A stretch of DNA of 64,000 nt from Cerasicoccus sp. TK19100. GTDB lineage: Bacteria > Verrucomicrobiota > Verrucomicrobiia > Opitutales > Cerasicoccaceae. Below, in pieces: positions 8,214 through 17,622 of the stretch. Each line of letters starts with the position of its first letter. Position 1 is the stretch's first letter. Below the pieces are notes generated by a model, which did not search any database, had not been told where the DNA came from, and saw only the letters and a list, made by a program, of their open reading frames with translations. The stretch spans positions 186,001-250,000 of the forward strand of contig NZ_JAPWDU010000003.1 of NCBI RefSeq assembly GCF_027257155.1. Direction: 5' to 3'. A program made the translations under genes and the position numbers.

Positions 8214-10982
8214 CTACCCAGTATTGCGCATCCCGCTGGAGATCGCATTGATCGTCAACAGAAGCTCGGTCTGGGTTTTCTCGGTTTCCGGATCCTTCTC
8301 CGCGCGCTGCTTGCGCCAGGTTTTGAGCAGAGCCACCTGCTTTTCATGCAGGGAGCGCATTAACGAGGCACGGAGCAAATTGGAATAATAATGGTTCTTG
8401 CGGCGCTGCTCGATTGGACGCGAGAGCATGACCTCCATGTGATGGCGGGCGAGCTTGAGCTCGTCCAGCAGCACCTTGCGGAAGCGCTCGCGGATCTCCT
8501 CATCTTCCACCAAATCAATGTAGAGCTGGAAGATGGTCTCATCAGTCGCGGCAAGGCTGGTATCGATATTCGTGAATACGTAGCGAATGAAGGAGTCGGA
8601 CTTGAGCGCGGTTTTCAGCTCAGCGTAACCCTCGGGGTTGTCCTTTTCCAAGTCGTTGAGCGCACTGCCGACACCGAACCAGCTGGTCATGTTGGCGCGG
8701 TTTTGGCCCCAGGAGAAAACCCACGGAATCGCGCGCAAGTCGTCCAGCGTGTTCATGCCGGTGCGCTTGGCCGGACGCGAACCGATCTTGCTGACCTCGA
8801 TCGCGTCGATGGGCGTGGCACCGCGGAAGAACTGGATAAAGTTCTCCATCTGCATCATCGCCTCGTAGTGGTTCTTCGACGATTGCGCCAGGCGCTCCAG
8901 CGTATCGGCCAACGGATGGAAGCTGCGCGTCGATTTGCGGTCCTTGAGTAGCTTATTGAGCGAGTTGGCCGCCAGCAGTTCGATATTGTAGGCGGCGTTG
9001 ACCGGATTCGCGTATTTTTGGGCAATGGTTTCGCCCTGCTCGGTCAGGCGCACATCGCCGTTTGGCGCGGTGTGCGGGAGCGCTTTAATAAAGTAATGCG
9101 TTGGCCCGGCACCACGGCTGATTGAGCCGCCCTTGCCGTGGAAAAAGCGAATTTTCACGCCCTTGGACTCGCCGACCTCGGTCAGCTTATATTGGGCTTT
9201 GTAGAGGTTCCACTGGCTGGCGAGGATGCCGCCATCCTTGTTACTGTCGCTGTAGCCGACCATGACCTGCTGCGTTGGCTGCTTCCACTGATACTTCTCT
9301 TGCAGCATGGCCAGCGTGCGCTGGGTCAACGGATGCTCCAGGAAATCGCCCAGGATCTGCGTGCCGTTTTCCAGGTCTTCAATCGTTTCCAACAGCGGCA
9401 CAACGGGGATCTGGCAAACCATGCCACTCTCGCTCATTTGGGTGAGCCCGGCTTCGCGCGCCAGCAGGTAAACCGCGAGCAAGTCCGACACTGAGCGCGT
9501 CATGCTCACAATGAACGAGCCAATGCAATTCGTGCCGTATTGCTTGGTATGCTTGGCCACCACGCGGTAGCACTCCATGACGGCCGAGGCTTGCGGGCCG
9601 AGCTTGGCGGACTCGTGCGTAAAGGGACGGGCGGACTGCAACTCACGCTCCAGGAACTCCAGGCGTTTCTCCTCGGGCCAGCTGCCAAAGGCGGTGTCTT
9701 CAGCTTGTGAGGCCTCCAGGAGTTGCTCAATGGCTTGGTCATGAAACGCGCTGTTTTGGCGAATATCGAGGCTGGCCAAGTGGAAACCAAAGGCGTCGAC
9801 TACGCGCATGACGGTGATCACGTCGTCGTAGGCGATGGACTTCGCGCCGTATTCGAGCAGAGATTGCTGGAGCAGGCGGAGATCCTCCTTGAGCTGAAGC
9901 GAGTGGATGTAGGTGCCGTCGAGTTCCATCAGGCGGGTCGCGTGGCCACGGGCGGTTTCCACCGGCAACTTGACGATCATCAGGCTAATGAATTGGCGGA
10001 AAATCTCACCTTTGTTCCGGTCGAACGCGGCCTGGCCAAGAGCACCAGTTTCGGCAACCATCTCCTGCACGCGGGCTTGCAGAGCCTCCGAGGCCTCCTC
10101 TATACCGATGCTGAAGCTGGTTCGCTGCACGAGGCGCATCAGCTTGCGGCGGATGACGACAAAGGCGTTCAGGCGCAGTTGGAGCAGGGTTTCGCGAGTC
10201 ACGTCAGACGTCACCAAGGGATGACCATCGCGGTCGCCGCCCACCCAGTTACCAAAAGTCAGGCGCGGGAAACTGTAGTTGGCGCAGACGTCCTCAATGT
10301 TGATGCCGTTAAACTGCGCGGCCTGCAACAGGCGGCGGTCGATGATCGGCAACACCTCGGGGAAGACGTTCGTCAGGTAGTGCAGGATATTGCGCAGCTC
10401 GTCCTGGATGTCGGGCTTTTCCAGGTAAATTTCGCCGGTTTTCCACAGGCGATAAAGGGCGAGCTCGATGTTGTGGTTAACGTTGTCGATCTCGTCCTTG
10501 GTGTACATCGAGTTCTCGCGCTGCACCAGGAGCAGATACAGCTCGCGGTGATGCTCCAGCACGGTGGCGCGCTTGGCCTCGGTCGGGTGTGCGGTCAGGA
10601 CGGGCTCGATGACCACCTCGCGCAGGGCGTCCAGGATTTCCTCGGACGACAGGCCTGCGTCACGCAGCTCCTTGATATTGATGCCCCACAGACCGTTGAC
10701 GGAGTCCAGCGAGATTTCTTCCTTGGTGCGGCGGGCCTGCACGGCACCGTTGATCTCCACCATGTTGACGAGCTGGAAGATCAGCGAATACAGCTGCACG
10801 TGCTTGGGCGTGATCTCCTCGACGGACAGCTCCTTGCTGCTGATCCACGGGATGGCACCGGCAATCTCGGCCTCGCCGTTTTTGGTCAACACCGACTGCA
10901 GCGACATCAGGAGAAACTCCAGATCGCGGTATGGCTTACCCAGGACTCGTTTGGTGGTGGAAAATGCTTCGCGTAGATTCAT
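8214..10982 (-). CDS. ppc: Phosphoenolpyruvate carboxylase
   Basis: A 922-residue cytoplasmic enzyme that adds bicarbonate to phosphoenolpyruvate, giving oxaloacetate and phosphate, to refill the TCA cycle. It has the family length and motifs: EPVLTAHPTEAKR around His132, the second-signature VMVGYSDSNKDGG, the mobile loop FHGKGGSISRGAGP near residue 617, and the invariant C-terminus SSGMRNTG that closes on the active site. The loop has Lys where many family members, including E. coli, have the first Arg of the GRGG motif. The ATG at 10982 was chosen since MNLREAFST fits the N-terminal helix; an in-frame start 13 codons upstream reads into hydrophobic non-family sequence. It appears to be a single transcription unit. 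Confidence 0.95.
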   Translation of the reverse strand: MNLREAFSTTKRVLGKPYRDLEFLLMSLQSVLTKNGEAEIAGAIPWISSKELSVEEITPKHVQLYSLIFQLVNMVEINGAVQARRTKEEISLDSVNGLWGINIKELRDAGLSSEEILDALREVVIEPVLTAHPTEAKRATVLEHHRELYLLLVQRENSMYTKDEIDNVNHNIELALYRLWKTGEIYLEKPDIQDELRNILHYLTNVFPEVLPIIDRRLLQAAQFNGINIEDVCANYSFPRLTFGNWVGGDRDGHPLVTSDVTRETLLQLRLNAFVVIRRKLMRLVQRTSFSIGIEEASEALQARVQEMVAETGALGQAAFDRNKGEIFRQFISLMIVKLPVETARGHATRLMELDGTYIHSLQLKEDLRLLQQSLLEYGAKSIAYDDVITVMRVVDAFGFHLASLDIRQNSAFHDQAIEQLLEASQAEDTAFGSWPEEKRLEFLERELQSARPFTHESAKLGPQASAVMECYRVVAKHTKQYGTNCIGSFIVSMTRSVSDLLAVYLLAREAGLTQMSESGMVCQIPVVPLLETIEDLENGTQILGDFLEHPLTQRTLAMLQEKYQWKQPTQQVMVGYSDSNKDGGILASQWNLYKAQYKLTEVGESKGVKIRFFHGKGGSISRGAGPTHYFIKALPHTAPNGDVRLTEQGETIAQKYANPVNAAYNIELLAANSLNKLLKDRKSTRSFHPLADTLERLAQSSKNHYEAMMQMENFIQFFRGATPIDAIEVSKIGSRPAKRTGMNTLDDLRAIPWVFSWGQNRANMTSWFGVGSALNDLEKDNPEGYAELKTALKSDSFIRYVFTNIDTSLAATDETIFQLYIDLVEDEEIRERFRKVLLDELKLARHHMEVMLSRPIEQRRKNHYYSNLLRASLMRSLHEKQVALLKTWRKQRAEKDPETEKTQTELLLTINAISSGMRNTG

Positions 10983-11210
10983 GTATAGCAGAATTTTAAT
11001 CGGCGGGGTCAGGTACAGCAAGACTCACGCTAGTTGCAACCCAGAACCGCATTTTTCCGCCCATAAAGTCCCCCAACTAAGCAGCATCGGTGCCTAAAAA
11101 ATAGCCGGCGCGCCAGCAACCATCACGTGGCACGCGCCCCGCGGAGCTAAAATGCGGCTAATGCCTACGCACTACAGCAGCAACTCACTACACGCTCGAA
11201 TCTCGCCCGC

Positions 11211-13256
11211 CTATTCCGACACCAGACGGTAGAACCAGCGGGTGGCGGTGCCGGGTTTGTGGACATAGACATTCGTGGGCGGGGTCGCCTGGATGTCGCT
11301 GGCAATCACGTTAACAAAGCCGTCGGTCAGGTTCTCCGAATACTGCAGGGTGTAGGTTTGCTCCGGCTCACCTTGCCAATAAAGAACAATTTCCCGTGAG
11401 GAGCTCGAGGCGCTCTCGATCGCGAAGTATAATGAATCCGGTTTCGCCGGGGGCCCGGGGATGCGCTGCCAATCGTAGATCGAAGACGGATTGGGCAACG
11501 GTCGCGCCGGATACGCTTCACCGGAGACCAGGGCGGGCATTGCCTGATTGCCTTCGTTGATCGCCACGTCAATGACGCCGTCCACAATCGTGCCGCTGCC
11601 ACCATAAACGGTATTATCCACCAACTCGATGCCAACGCAATCCGCAGTGCGCAAGAACACCATGGGCTTGGTTTCATCTTCGAGAATAAAGACGTTATTT
11701 CGAATGATGGTGTTGAAGAAACCGCTCTCGGCGTAGAAACCGCCCGCGCCGTTGCCATAGACGTTGAAGCGGTTGTGCAGGAAGAGCCAATTCTCGCTGG
11801 CCCCACGAGCGTATACCCCATCCCGTATCGAGTTGACGTCGCAGTTATAAACGACATTTCGTGGTCCGTTCGGGCCGTGGGAAGTGTCATGGGAAGGGGT
11901 TGAATACATGCCAAAGCGATATGTGCCATAGGCAGGCAAAATGTCACGCGGTGTGCTGTCTGCAAACACCGTCCGGGCGGGCAGTATCGTGCAGTTTTCG
12001 TAGAGGTTCTCGGTTGACCAGCCCGCATGCCACTGCGCATCACTGCCCTCGAAAGTGCTGTTGCGAAACACATTGCCCTGCGCGCCGAACTGGACCACCG
12101 GGGCGTGTCGGTAATTGATCCAGAGGCAGTTCTCCATGAGGCAATCGGTGGTCTGCGTGAAGCCGCCATAAGCCATGCCTCCGCCATGATTCCACGTAGA
12201 GTCGAACTCGCTGTCGCGCACTTCGCACCACTTGGCACTCGACCAATGGACCCCTGAACGGCCGCTATTGAGTACGCGCAGATCTTTTACCCAGCAGTTC
12301 CAGGCCCACTGGGAGCACACCGTGTGAAGCGGTAATTTATCGGTGTGCTCAATGGTCATTGATTCCAAGCCGGAGCGCTCGATGGGGAAAAGCCGCCGCA
12401 GGTAGCTACCATCAATGACCGGGTATTCAATGCGGAGCGGTTGACTCAGCGTTAGGATGTCATTGACCGCATCTACCGCCGTAATTTCATAGTGGGCGGT
12501 TTTGGTCCCCCACGCCCCGTAGGATTGATCATAAACGATACTCTGCCAACGCGCCGTAACGGGCGCGCGCAGTAGAAATTTATCCCCGGGCTGAAGATCG
12601 CCCACGTCGATGAGCTTTAGCTGAGTATCCCCGCGCTTGCCGTCTTCAGCCAGGTAACGATCCACCTCCTCCAGGGGATCACCGAGAAACATGAAGGCCG
12701 CCGGCTCCGGCCAAGTGTTTGTGATCGCCCACGAGGTCATGGCATTCTGATTGACCAGGCTGTAGCGGAAGATCAGCCGGGTCGACTCGCGCCCTGAACC
12801 GCGGATCACCACGTTACTCTGCGAAATGGTAACCAGCTCATCCAGATAGTATGTTCCGGGACCGATCAGCACCGCACCACCGCCCGAGGCACCAACGATC
12901 TCACAAGCCTCCTCGATCAAGCCGGAAATATCCATCAACTGAACGGCACCGAGATCATCAAGGTGGAGGGCCACCGGCACATCAGGGATGCCTCCCTGCA
13001 CGCCCACCTTGCGCCAATTGGGATACACAAGCCCATCGGGGCCAACGACATCGGCCGGCGTCAGCAGCTCCACATCCTCCGGCGTCAGCTGATACTCGCT
13101 AACAAACGGCGGAGCCGTCATAGGGATCGGTGTGCCCCACCAACTACCCCCAGCAGCATATTGATCCGCCAGCGCGGAAGGCATCCACCCCGAAACCAAA
13201 ACAAGCATCAGGGCCAACCCCGAGCCGAACATCCCACGTGCACTCTTGCGATACAT
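11211..13256 (-). CDS. Secreted right-handed beta-helix protein (pectate-lyase-like fold)
   Basis: A 681-residue exported protein. The N-terminus MYRKSARGMFGSGLALMLVLVSGWMPSALA is a signal peptide, and the start is fixed by a strong ribosome binding site (GAGGGGGAT) just before the ATG at 13256. The middle has GGGAVLIGPGTYYLDELVTI and NVVIRGSGRESTRLIF, the usual entrance of parallel beta-helix proteins, followed by repeated Asn-rich turns (RNNVFILEDE, LVDNTVYGGSG). The C-terminal 80 residues (PDSLYFAIESASSSSREIVLYW) resemble a small beta-sandwich often found in verrucomicrobial secreted proteins. Such proteins commonly bind or cleave polysaccharides; the substrate and catalytic residues are not clear. 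Confidence 0.75.
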   Translation of the reverse strand: MYRKSARGMFGSGLALMLVLVSGWMPSALADQYAAGGSWWGTPIPMTAPPFVSEYQLTPEDVELLTPADVVGPDGLVYPNWRKVGVQGGIPDVPVALHLDDLGAVQLMDISGLIEEACEIVGASGGGAVLIGPGTYYLDELVTISQSNVVIRGSGRESTRLIFRYSLVNQNAMTSWAITNTWPEPAAFMFLGDPLEEVDRYLAEDGKRGDTQLKLIDVGDLQPGDKFLLRAPVTARWQSIVYDQSYGAWGTKTAHYEITAVDAVNDILTLSQPLRIEYPVIDGSYLRRLFPIERSGLESMTIEHTDKLPLHTVCSQWAWNCWVKDLRVLNSGRSGVHWSSAKWCEVRDSEFDSTWNHGGGMAYGGFTQTTDCLMENCLWINYRHAPVVQFGAQGNVFRNSTFEGSDAQWHAGWSTENLYENCTILPARTVFADSTPRDILPAYGTYRFGMYSTPSHDTSHGPNGPRNVVYNCDVNSIRDGVYARGASENWLFLHNRFNVYGNGAGGFYAESGFFNTIIRNNVFILEDETKPMVFLRTADCVGIELVDNTVYGGSGTIVDGVIDVAINEGNQAMPALVSGEAYPARPLPNPSSIYDWQRIPGPPAKPDSLYFAIESASSSSREIVLYWQGEPEQTYTLQYSENLTDGFVNVIASDIQATPPTNVYVHKPGTATRWFYRLVSE

Positions 13257-13580
13257 ATCAATCCCCCTCTGATTATCTTTCCAGCTCACTCCCCAACTGC
13301 CTGGTAGATTTCACTGCTTGCCGCTAAACGTGCGAACGCAGTATCAGTAAGTGAAAATAGTGGTATCTCTCAGCAGTAGTGTAAGCTAAATGTAAAAATA
13401 CCATGCCTTGCGATCCCCGTCCCGTCAAGCTCACGATAAGCCGCAGGTCAATTTGTCAGCAGAGTTGCTGATGGACCGCCATTAAGCATACCAAAGGAAG
13501 CGGCGGCAATACGTACGCCCGCAACCGACGGAGCAATCTGATGCACCTTGGCAGCGCGGCGGAGAATTCGCGGAAAACCG
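13257..13580. other. Intergenic region, promoter of the beta-helix gene, no gene seen
   Basis: About 320 bp. It holds the ribosome binding site and presumably the promoter for the beta-helix gene on its left (minus strand) and the 3' flank of the pilB-like gene on its right. I found no coding frame, tRNA, or strong hairpin in it. Confidence 0.5.
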
Positions 13581-15467
13581 TTAACCCGCCGATGCCTCTT
13601 CGGCGGCGGCAAGCTTGGCCTTGTCTTCGGCTTCGAGGGCGAGAGCCTCTTCCTTGAGGGCCTGGATTTCCTTTTTGCGGTCGGCGTCGCGCTTTTGCTT
13701 GAGCTTGGCCTGAAGCTCGAATTCTTCGGCGAGGGCTTCGAGGTCTTCCATGTCCGGCGGGACTGTGGAGATCGCCTCTTCCATCGTCGTCAGGCCGCTG
13801 CGGACTTTTTTCATCGAGTCCATGTGCAGCGTGAACATGCCGTTGAACATCGCGATCTTCTTGAGCTCGGCCGTCTCGACTTCTTTGTTAATGCCCTCGA
13901 TGAGTGCTTCACTGGAAGTCATCATTTCGTGGATACCCACGCGGCCCTTGTAGCCCTTACCCGAGCAAGCCGGGCAGCCCGTGCGGTTGGCCCGGAAAAT
14001 ACCACCGCCTTCGAACTGGATCGACTTACGCAGGATGTCCAACTCGCGATCTTCCGGCTCGTAAGACTGGCGGCAGCTCTTGCAGACGCGGCGCATGAGG
14101 CGCTGCGCACAAACGGCGACCAGCGAGGCGGAAATCATGAACGACTCGACGCCCATCTCTGTCAAACGCGCGACCGTGCCCGGCGCATCGTTGGTGTGGA
14201 GCGTGCTGAAAAGCATGTGACCGGTGAGCGCGGCCTCCACGGCGATGCCCGCCGTTTCCGAGTCACGAATTTCCCCGACGAGGATTACGTCCGGGTCCTG
14301 ACGCAAAAAGGCGCGCAGCGCGGCGGCAAAGGTCAGCCCGATCTTGCGGTGCATCTGCATCTGGCACAGGCCGGGCAAGGTGTATTCGATCGGGTCCTCG
14401 GCGGTGCGGATGCAAATGCCGGGGTCGTTAATTTCGTTGAGCGCGGAATACAGCGTCATCGATTTTCCGGAGCCCGTCGGCCCGCAGTGGAGAATCATCC
14501 CATAGGGGCGGCTGATGCACTCGCGGTAGCGCTCGAGGTTCTCCGGCTCAAAGCCCAGCGCCGGCAGCGGCAGTGTCGACTTCGACTTATCGAGAATACG
14601 CATAACGGTGCCCTCGCCGTGGTTCAGCGGGGCGGTGGAGACGCGTAAGTCGATGTTGATCGGCTTGCGGGTAAATTGCTTGAAGACGATACGGCCGTCC
14701 TGCGGCAGACGCTTTTCGGCGATGTCCAGATTGGCCATGATCTTCAGGCGGGCCAGCAGTGCGCCAGCCACCTTGTTCGACACGGACAGCTTTTCCTGCA
14801 AGACACCGTCCACGCGCACGCGCACGCGGCACTCTTTCTCAAAGGGCTCAATGTGAATGTCTGACCCGCCGCTGTAATAGGCGTCCTCGATGATGCGGTT
14901 GGCCAGCTGAATAATGGGCGCGGAGTCCTCGGCTTCGCCCTCTTCATCGAGCTTTTCCTCGTCGATGTCGAACTCCATATCGAGCGCGTCCACCACGTCA
15001 CCAAAGCCTTCCGCCACGACGGGCTGATCGTCGTTGCCGACTTTGAGCTTGGCCTGGATTTCGCGCTTAATGCCGAGCAGCGGCGAGACCTTGCGGCGTG
15101 TTTGCTCGTGCACGAGGTTGAGCACCGTCAGGTCGAAGGGATTGTGGACGGCGACGACGAAGGTGTTGCCCACGATGCCCACCGGCAGCACCATGTTCTC
15201 CTCGCAGAATTCGCGGTCGAGCTTTTCAAAAGTGCGCTCGTCGGGCTCGAATTGAAACGCGTTAAACGGCGCCATGCCGAAGGCCTTGCTCTTGGCCGCG
15301 AGGAGTTGAAATTCGCTGATGCCGTAGTCCTGCGCCAGGAGCGCCTCCACCTCTTCACCGGAGAGCTCCTCGTCGGTGTTGATAATGTTATCGGCCTGCT
15401 CGTCGGTCAGGCGCTGATAATCACGAAGGTTGCGGACAATGGCTGCTTGGATGCGGGCAAGTGGCAT
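13581..15467 (-). CDS. PilB/GspE-family secretion/pilus assembly ATPase
   Basis: A 628-residue cytoplasmic hexameric ATPase that drives pilin or pseudopilin assembly. Seen in order: an N-terminal MshEN/GspE_N-like domain, [28 protein letters not shown], the Walker A loop GPTGSGKS near residue 330, the Asp box, Walker B with [16 protein letters not shown], the His box [14 protein letters not shown], and the tetracysteine zinc site CKSC...CPAC. All catalytic motifs are intact. A charged, coiled-coil-like extension ([27 protein letters not shown]) of roughly 45 residues follows the usual end and is odd. It is the last gene of an operon with two receiver-domain proteins, starting 7 bp after the second, which suggests control of pilus or secretion by signalling. 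Assignment to PilB or GspE cannot be settled here. Confidence 0.9.
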   Translation of the reverse strand: MPLARIQAAIVRNLRDYQRLTDEQADNIINTDEELSGEEVEALLAQDYGISEFQLLAAKSKAFGMAPFNAFQFEPDERTFEKLDREFCEENMVLPVGIVGNTFVVAVHNPFDLTVLNLVHEQTRRKVSPLLGIKREIQAKLKVGNDDQPVVAEGFGDVVDALDMEFDIDEEKLDEEGEAEDSAPIIQLANRIIEDAYYSGGSDIHIEPFEKECRVRVRVDGVLQEKLSVSNKVAGALLARLKIMANLDIAEKRLPQDGRIVFKQFTRKPINIDLRVSTAPLNHGEGTVMRILDKSKSTLPLPALGFEPENLERYRECISRPYGMILHCGPTGSGKSMTLYSALNEINDPGICIRTAEDPIEYTLPGLCQMQMHRKIGLTFAAALRAFLRQDPDVILVGEIRDSETAGIAVEAALTGHMLFSTLHTNDAPGTVARLTEMGVESFMISASLVAVCAQRLMRRVCKSCRQSYEPEDRELDILRKSIQFEGGGIFRANRTGCPACSGKGYKGRVGIHEMMTSSEALIEGINKEVETAELKKIAMFNGMFTLHMDSMKKVRSGLTTMEEAISTVPPDMEDLEALAEEFELQAKLKQKRDADRKKEIQALKEEALALEAEDKAKLAAAEEASAG

Positions 15468-15474
15468 GACAAAT

Positions 15475-16815
15475 CTACTTTAACAATTCAGGATAAAGGA
15501 GGGGGAGATCATCGGCCGAGGCTTCAGGATTTACAGCCTGCGGGTCGACGCCGAGCGTGTTCAGGACACTTCCCAGATCACTGCCGGAGCGCAGGGCGGT
15601 GCCGACAATTTCCAGTTGGCGATCTTTGACGGCTTCTTGCAGCGTCTTGAACTGCTGCGGTAAATCATCACCAAAGCCCGATACGCGGCTAAGCGCTTCC
15701 GCGATGTCGTCGGCCATCAGCGGGCCGTCTTCACGCAAGGCGGCGGCGGTGCGGAGCACGTCGAGCAGCTCGCGGAAATTGCCTGGCCAGCCGTAATTGA
15801 GCAGCATGGGCATCGCGCCGGGGTCGAGCTCCGCGCGCTCGGGGCACCCGAGCGATTGGGCAATCTTCGGCAGATAGCGCTTGGTGTAGGCAGCAAGGTC
15901 TGCCAGGCGCGCATTCAGCGGCGGCATGACGCACAGGCTCTGGTCGAGCAGTTCGCGCAGCTCGGGATCGATCTGGCGTGAGTCGTTGTCGATCAGGTCG
16001 CTTTCGATAAAATACAGGAAGGCCAGATTTTCCGGAGACTCGCGGATCACGTCCACCACCTGCGCTTGTGCGGCGAGGCTGGAGTCCCCAAAGCCGATCA
16101 CGCCGATTAGCTCACTGGTGGCACCGCCCTGGACTACGGATTGCAACGCGGCGTTCATCCCGGCGGAGTTCGGGTTGCGCAGATCGAGCCACTGCACGCG
16201 GCGGGTGTTAAACTTGCGCCAGGTGGAGACTTCGCGCAGGAGCAGATCGCACTCACTGCCACGCGGCACCGAGACGAAAATATGGTCCTGCTCGTTGGCC
16301 GCATTCCACACATGCTCCAGGAAGAAACGGAAGATGTGCGAGCGGTCGCAAAGGTGGGTGAGCTTCTGTGGGTAGGTCTGCTTAAAATTCAATGCAGCTT
16401 CTTCATCCTGCCCGCCCTTGCCCGCGCGGTGAGCACGAAACTCCTCCTTGCTCGCGGGCTGCACGAAGCGCTTTACCTGGTTGATGAAGTGCTGGATGTC
16501 GATCGGCTTTTCCAGCACCAGCGTGACGCCCATGTTGGCCACCTTGACGAGGTCCGGCGTGTTCATGAGGCCGGAAACAAGGATCACCGGAAGGTCCGGG
16601 TTCATCTCACGCGCTTTGCTCAGGAAGTCCGCCCCGTCCATGCTCGGCATCTTGTAGTCGGAAATCACGAGCTCGTAGCCGGTGCCCTGGAGCGACTCAA
16701 TCGCACGGTGGGGATCGGTGACCGAATCGACAATGAACGAGTGTTGCTCCAACAATGCCCGCAGCATGTCGGCGTAGTTTTCTTCATCGTCGAGAACGAG
16801 AATGCGCTGTGCCAT
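15475..16815 (-). CDS. Response regulator with degenerate NtrC-type AAA+ domain
   Basis: A 446-residue protein. Residues 1-120 are a CheY-like receiver domain ([11 protein letters not shown], phosphoacceptor Asp53 in [18 protein letters not shown] and LEKP). The rest aligns in outline with NtrC-family sigma-54 activators: at the end are [18 protein letters not shown] and [19 protein letters not shown], the sensor II region (normally WPGNVREL). However the Walker A loop is replaced by [13 protein letters not shown] and there is no GAFTGA sigma-54 contact loop. The C-terminal segment after residue 395 lacks an obvious Fis-type HTH, though a short helical region remains. So it probably does not hydrolyse ATP or activate sigma-54 promoters. 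It is in an operon with a PilB-like ATPase and a similar protein at 17623; binding or regulating the ATPase is my inference. Confidence 0.75.
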   Translation of the reverse strand: MAQRILVLDDEENYADMLRALLEQHSFIVDSVTDPHRAIESLQGTGYELVISDYKMPSMDGADFLSKAREMNPDLPVILVSGLMNTPDLVKVANMGVTLVLEKPIDIQHFINQVKRFVQPASKEEFRAHRAGKGGQDEEAALNFKQTYPQKLTHLCDRSHIFRFFLEHVWNAANEQDHIFVSVPRGSECDLLLREVSTWRKFNTRRVQWLDLRNPNSAGMNAALQSVVQGGATSELIGVIGFGDSSLAAQAQVVDVIRESPENLAFLYFIESDLIDNDSRQIDPELRELLDQSLCVMPPLNARLADLAAYTKRYLPKIAQSLGCPERAELDPGAMPMLLNYGWPGNFRELLDVLRTAAALREDGPLMADDIAEALSRVSGFGDDLPQQFKTLQEAVKDRQLEIVGTALRSGSDLGSVLNTLGVDPQAVNPEASADDLPLLYPELLK

Positions 16816-16938
16816 GTGTATCGTAGGTTCGCCCGTAGGGCGTTTTAGGTGAGACTGTTATGAGGCGCCCGAAGGCGGCTTTCAAGCATGCTTTGGGCCT
16901 ATACCGGCCATCAACCCTAGCCGATGCCGTTTAAACAT

Positions 16939-17595
16939 TTACAAGGGCCAGCAGAAAAAGCTCAGGCAACGCTCCAATGTCGCTAAGGACTGCGGAGTCG
17001 GGCTTGCGTCGCATAAAACCAGCAGAAAATCGCTGTCTTCGTTAACGCTCGTCATGAGTATGCCGTTGGCGAACTGGATCTGCAATTGTCGGCGCGGCAG
17101 CTTGAGCGAGCGGACCAGCAGATCGAGCTGAAGCACGGCCAGGGCGAAAGACGAGATCACGGACTCTTCCGCCGGTTCGCGGTTGTAATGCGCCCATGTG
17201 TCATCCGACTGGCTGCGCAAACCGCGCCAACGCACGTCGTTCATCTGGTCGATCCAGCCGGATAAATCCTCTGTGGCCGGGAGGACGGGGAAGCTGCCGA
17301 GCTTGGCCTCGGCTTTGGGCATGAGATCACTCCACAATGCGACACCGTCAAACTTCTTCAGGTTGTGGCCGGACTCATCCAGCGTGAGCACGAAGCCCTC
17401 ACCGGCGTTCAGCCCGCGCATGCTTTTGATCGGGCCCAGTGAAAGCGCCTCGGCACCCGCGCTCAGCGATCGGATCGCGGTCATCAGCGTGACGCTGAAG
17501 CTGCTGGGATCCTCCACATCTCCGTCCACCTGAACGGCAGTGAAGTCGTTCGTGAATCGGATATGCAGTGAGGGTTCCAACATGAGAGTGTCCAT
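16939..17595 (-). CDS. Protein of unknown function between two pseudo-NtrC genes
   Basis: 218 residues, soluble, with no signal peptide or membrane segment. I recognise no domain with confidence. The C-terminal half (PRRQLQIQFANGILMTSVNEDSDFLLVLCDAS) has the alternating pattern of Roadblock/LC7-type proteins, which bind small GTPases or ATPases in motility systems, but this is a weak impression. It lies 27 bp after one receiver protein and 123 bp before the next, so it is probably part of the same transcript. The setting suggests an adaptor in the same signalling module. Confidence 0.65.
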   Translation of the reverse strand: MDTLMLEPSLHIRFTNDFTAVQVDGDVEDPSSFSVTLMTAIRSLSAGAEALSLGPIKSMRGLNAGEGFVLTLDESGHNLKKFDGVALWSDLMPKAEAKLGSFPVLPATEDLSGWIDQMNDVRWRGLRSQSDDTWAHYNREPAEESVISSFALAVLQLDLLVRSLKLPRRQLQIQFANGILMTSVNEDSDFLLVLCDASPTPQSLATLERCLSFFCWPL

Positions 17596-17622
17596 AAGTG
17601 TTTTTAACCGAATCGGGAGCGC

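Noticed and set aside
9723-10976. 417-codon open frame antisense to ppc
   Set aside because: It mirrors the strong ppc gene, has no family-like sequence and is explained by GC-rich codon bias.
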